Below the pieces are notes generated by a model that was not told the origin of the DNA, did not search any database, and saw only the letters and a program-made list of their open reading frames with translations. A stretch of 15,455 nucleotides of DNA, taken from NCBI GenBank assembly GCA_947253155.1, contig CAMXYK010000022.1:1-15455 (forward strand), read 5' to 3'. A program made the translations under genes and the position numbers. The stretch comes from an uncultured Bifidobacteriaceae bacterium (GTDB taxonomy: Bacteria; Actinomycetota; Actinomycetes; Actinomycetales; Bifidobacteriaceae). Positions 12,583 to 15,455 of the stretch are shown in pieces. Position 1 is the first letter of the stretch, and every line of letters starts with the position of its first letter.

Positions 12583-14157
12583 ATGTCAAGAACAGGCAGA
12601 TATGCATATCATTCTTCCAGAACATCTCATCGTAAATCTAGCGCAGGCTGGATTCCATGGGTTGTTTTCATGGTTGTTTCAGTAGTGATGGTTGTTGTTT
12701 TATGGTGCGGTTGGCAAATGTATCAAGGACGTTCTCCCATTGACGCACTTGCTCATCCTGCAGGTAATTCCGTATTAAAAGTTGGTTTACGAACAGCTCC
12801 TGAATCTCTTGATATTCGCAATGATGATAGTGATGCCGTTCAGCAGGCTTTATTAGATAATGTTTACGAAACATTAGTTAAGCGCGGAGATGACAATAGT
12901 TTGCAACCTGGCTTAGCTAAGTCTTGGGATGTTTCAAAAGACGGTTTGACATATACTTTTAATTTACGCCGCGGCGTACGTTTTTCTAACGGCGACGTAA
13001 TGAATTCTCAAGCTGCTCTTAAATCGTTACAGCAGGGTATTACGAAGAATTATCCTGGATATGGTACGTTGACGAATATTGAAAGCGTCAGCAATCCGAA
13101 TGATTACACTTTGGTTATTAAATTAAAAGCTCCAGATGCATTGCTTTTGCGTCGCCTTGCAGGACGAATTGGTATTGTATACGATACGAATGCTGTAGTT
13201 GATTACTCTAACGGAGCATTAGGTACCGGTCCTTTTACAGTAAGTAGCTATAACAAAGGTAATTCTTTAGTTCTTGTGCGTAACAGTCGATACTGGGGAA
13301 CTCCTGCGGAATGCGCAAGTATTACTTTGCAGTATTACGCAAGTGATGCTGATTTGGCTCAAGCTATGGAACAAAATAATGTGCAAATGGCTGTTCCTCT
13401 TGAAGGCAATGAAAATAAGCGTCTTGCAGCTGTAGCTGATACTCAAATGGTAGAAGGACAGAGTACGCGCGTACGATTTGTGGCATTTAATAGTACTGTT
13501 GCATCAATTTTCTGCGACGAACAAGCTCGTAAAGCAACTCGTTATGCTATGAATGCAAAAACAGTATTGGACGCTGATGGTAACGGTGGTGTGCAAGTTG
13601 GCGGTCCAATTGATCCACTTTCGCCTGGTTATGAGGATTTAAATGGATTGTATCCATATGATCAGCGAAAATCTGCATCATTATTCCATTACTTTAGATC
13701 AAGATACTTAGGTACCATAACTTTCCTTGTGCCACAAGGCGAAGGTGATGTTGGGCGTGCATTAGCTAATCAAATTATTGCTGTTAGCGGAGCAAAATTT
13801 GATGTTCAAGAAGTTGACAATGCAACGTTACGAAAGCGCATAAAAGACGGAAAGTATGATATGGCTCTTGTTACGCTAAATCACACATTAGATGAAGGCA
13901 CATTTGCAGAAAGTGGTTCACCATTTGTTTTGCAAGATGCTCAATCGCAGCAAGCCTGGGCTAATGCTGTTCGTGCTAAGAGTCCTGCAGAATATGAAGC
14001 GAACGCTCGTGCATATGCTCATGAAGTTAGTAGAAATGCTGCAGCACATTGGCTATATGCGCGCAAGAGTGTTATGGCTGTGAAATCTAATATCAGTGGA
14101 TATACAAAGAATATGACGGATCAGCTGCTTCCATTGCGTAACGTGACAGTGAAGTAG
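12583..14157 (+). CDS. ABC transporter substrate-binding protein, family 5 (peptide/nickel type), membrane-anchored
   Basis: Family 5 binding proteins capture peptides, metals or other small solutes outside the membrane and deliver them to an ABC permease. The 524-residue product has the family landmarks LKVGLRTAPESLDI near 66-79, LLDNVYETLVKRG near 90-102, LQPGLAKSWDVSKDGLTYTF near 107-126, FSNGDVMNSQAALKSL, and GALGTGPFTVSSYNKGNSLV near 210-229. The N-terminus is a basic stretch (residues 1-22) and one hydrophobic segment (about 23-45). The cysteine in VVLWCGWQ does not fit a lipobox, so this looks like an uncleaved signal anchor rather than a lipoprotein. No permease or ATPase genes adjoin; it may act with a distant system. 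The start at 12583 has only a weak ribosome binding site. The substrate cannot be read from the sequence. Confidence 0.88.
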   Translation: MSRTGRYAYHSSRTSHRKSSAGWIPWVVFMVVSVVMVVVLWCGWQMYQGRSPIDALAHPAGNSVLKVGLRTAPESLDIRNDDSDAVQQALLDNVYETLVKRGDDNSLQPGLAKSWDVSKDGLTYTFNLRRGVRFSNGDVMNSQAALKSLQQGITKNYPGYGTLTNIESVSNPNDYTLVIKLKAPDALLLRRLAGRIGIVYDTNAVVDYSNGALGTGPFTVSSYNKGNSLVLVRNSRYWGTPAECASITLQYYASDADLAQAMEQNNVQMAVPLEGNENKRLAAVADTQMVEGQSTRVRFVAFNSTVASIFCDEQARKATRYAMNAKTVLDADGNGGVQVGGPIDPLSPGYEDLNGLYPYDQRKSASLFHYFRSRYLGTITFLVPQGEGDVGRALANQIIAVSGAKFDVQEVDNATLRKRIKDGKYDMALVTLNHTLDEGTFAESGSPFVLQDAQSQQAWANAVRAKSPAEYEANARAYAHEVSRNAAAHWLYARKSVMAVKSNISGYTKNMTDQLLPLRNVTVK

Positions 14158-14180
14158 AAAGCATAATAAAATCGTAATAT

Positions 14181-14208
14181 TTGCGTTGTCGCACTGAGTT
14201 TCTAATAT
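14181..14208 (+). promoter_or_regulatory. Probable valS promoter giving a leaderless or near-leaderless mRNA
   Basis: TTGCGT (14181-14186) and TAATAT (14203-14208) are 16 bases apart. The -10 element ends only 7 bases before the valS ATG at 14216, so transcription should begin at or within a base or two of the start codon. No Shine-Dalgarno sequence is present between them. Another TAATAT at 14175-14180 could give an alternative start with a leader of about 29 bases, but it has no good -35. Confidence 0.5.
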
Positions 14209-14215
14209 TCAGTTC

Positions 14216-15455
14216 ATGAGTGAACAGGATAACACAGTAAAGCACGCCCATTTAACGCCGCTTCCTAACAAGGTTGGTGTTGATGGTCTTGAAGACAAAT
14301 GGCGTAGTAATTGGGATGAAGCCAAGACATACGCATTCCACAATTCCCGCGACCGCAAGGCCGTATATTCTATTGATACACCACCTCCAACCGTAAGCGG
14401 CCACTTGCATGTAGGACACGTATTTTCTTACACGCATACGGATGTTATTGCGCGTTATAAGCGTATGAAGGGCTTTGATGTTTTCTACCCAATGGGTTGG
14501 GATGATAATGGCCTTCCAACTGAGCGTCGCGTGCAAAACTATTACGGTGTGAGAGTCGATACTTCGCTTAAATATGATCCTGATTTTAAGCCTCCATTTG
14601 AAGGCACAGAAGGCAAGAAAATTGAGGCAAAAGATCAGGTTCCTGTAAGCCGTCAGAACTTTATTGAACTTTGCGAACGCTTAACTTCCCAAGATGAGAA
14701 GCTATTTGAAGCATTGTGGCGTAGGCTTGGCCTTTCTGTGGACTGGTCTCAGACTTACCACACGATTGGTGAGCAGCCTCGCCGAGTCGCGCAAAAAGCA
14801 TTCCTTCGCAATCTTGCTCGCGGAGAAGCGTATCAGAAAGATGCTCCAGGCTTGTGGGATGTTACATTCCAGACTGCAGTTGCTCAGGCAGAGCTTGAGG
14901 CTCGCGAATATCCTGGTTTCTACCATAAGATTGCGTTCCGTTTTGAAGATGGCACGCCAATTTATATTGAAACTACGCGTCCAGAATTGCTTGCAGCTTG
15001 CACTTCTTTGATTGCGCACCCAGACGATGAGCGCTATAAGAAGTACTTTGGTCAAGAAGTTTATTCTCCACTGTTCAAAGTTAAGGTGCCAATTTTGGCT
15101 CATCCTGCCGCTCAAATGGATAAGGGTGCTGGCATTGCAATGTGCTGCACTTTCGGTGACGTAACCGACGTTGAGTGGTGGCGCGACTTGAGTTTGCCAA
15201 CTCGACCAATCATTCAGCGTAACGGACGCATTGTTATGACCACTCCTGATTGGATTACAGACGAGTCCGGTCGCGAAATGTTCGAGAAGATTGCTGGCAA
15301 AACAGCATTCTCAGCTCGTAAGGAAGTTGTTGAAGCTTTGCAGGCTGCCGGCGACATGGATGGCGAACCAAAGCCAACAAAGCGTATGACAAACTTCTAT
15401 GAAAAGGGCGATAAGCCTTTGGAAATCGTCACTTCTCGCCAATGGTACTTAAAGA
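14216..15455 (+). CDS. valS: Valyl-tRNA synthetase, N-terminal part (cut by the window edge)
   Basis: ValS attaches valine to tRNA-Val. At least 413 codons are present and the frame is still open at the right edge. PPPTVSGHLHVGHVFSYTHTD holds the class I HIGH-type motif (HVGH) near residues 67-70, followed by YPMGWDDNGLPTERRVQNYY. The connective editing domain includes ETTRPELL and the AGIAMCCTFGDVTDVEWW region. The KMSKS loop lies past the edge. The wording of these motifs matches the archaeal-like ValS branch rather than the E. coli type. The ATG at 14216 (MSEQDNTVKHAHL) is chosen because the similarity to the family begins soon after it; it has no ribosome binding site but an abutting promoter. 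Confidence 0.95.
   Translation, partial: MSEQDNTVKHAHLTPLPNKVGVDGLEDKWRSNWDEAKTYAFHNSRDRKAVYSIDTPPPTVSGHLHVGHVFSYTHTDVIARYKRMKGFDVFYPMGWDDNGLPTERRVQNYYGVRVDTSLKYDPDFKPPFEGTEGKKIEAKDQVPVSRQNFIELCERLTSQDEKLFEALWRRLGLSVDWSQTYHTIGEQPRRVAQKAFLRNLARGEAYQKDAPGLWDVTFQTAVAQAELEAREYPGFYHKIAFRFEDGTPIYIETTRPELLAACTSLIAHPDDERYKKYFGQEVYSPLFKVKVPILAHPAAQMDKGAGIAMCCTFGDVTDVEWWRDLSLPTRPIIQRNGRIVMTTPDWITDESGREMFEKIAGKTAFSARKEVVEALQAAGDMDGEPKPTKRMTNFYEKGDKPLEIVTSRQWYLK

Overview
The window looks like a piece of a low-GC Bifidobacteriaceae chromosome, most likely Gardnerella. The reasons are the AT-rich spacers and codon use combined with actinobacterial protein types: an OpcA next to glucose-6-phosphate dehydrogenase, a GlnR-like regulator and an NrdH/NrdI pair. 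The genus is an inference from recognised protein character; no database search was possible.

Left to right. (1) Positions 1-863, minus strand: nrdH and nrdI, the front of a class Ib ribonucleotide reductase operon whose catalytic genes presumably lie past the left edge. Two NrdR-box-like palindromes stand 32 bp apart upstream. (2) Positions 1287-6257: the whole oxidative pentose phosphate branch. gnd is on the plus strand; zwf, opcA and pgl are on the minus strand as one transcription unit. The two units converge on a shared hairpin terminator. Together they convert glucose-6-phosphate to ribulose-5-phosphate with two NADPH. (3) Positions 6405-8879, minus strand: a large membrane O-acyltransferase with a C-terminal SGNH esterase domain, probably modifying a cell-envelope polymer. 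(4) Position 9177 onward: divergently transcribed ppa (pyrophosphatase), then a long bidirectional terminator, then a minus-strand seven-helix membrane protein of unknown function. (5) Positions 10587-14157: an AT-rich spacer with four copies of a 10-bp motif, then a GlnR-like OmpR-family regulator with an unusual acidic repetitive tail, almost directly abutting nth (endonuclease III), then a family-5 solute-binding protein with an uncleaved-looking N-terminal anchor and no permease beside it. (6) Position 14216 to the right edge: valS, incomplete, of the archaeal-like type, with a promoter placed so that its mRNA would be leaderless or nearly so.

I see no mobile element, CRISPR array, rRNA or tRNA, and no clear undescribed multi-gene system. 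The gene content is mainly core metabolism. What stands out is small-scale structure: short tandem repeats between genes and inside the regulator's tail, the paired motifs upstream of the regulator, and the likely leaderless valS.
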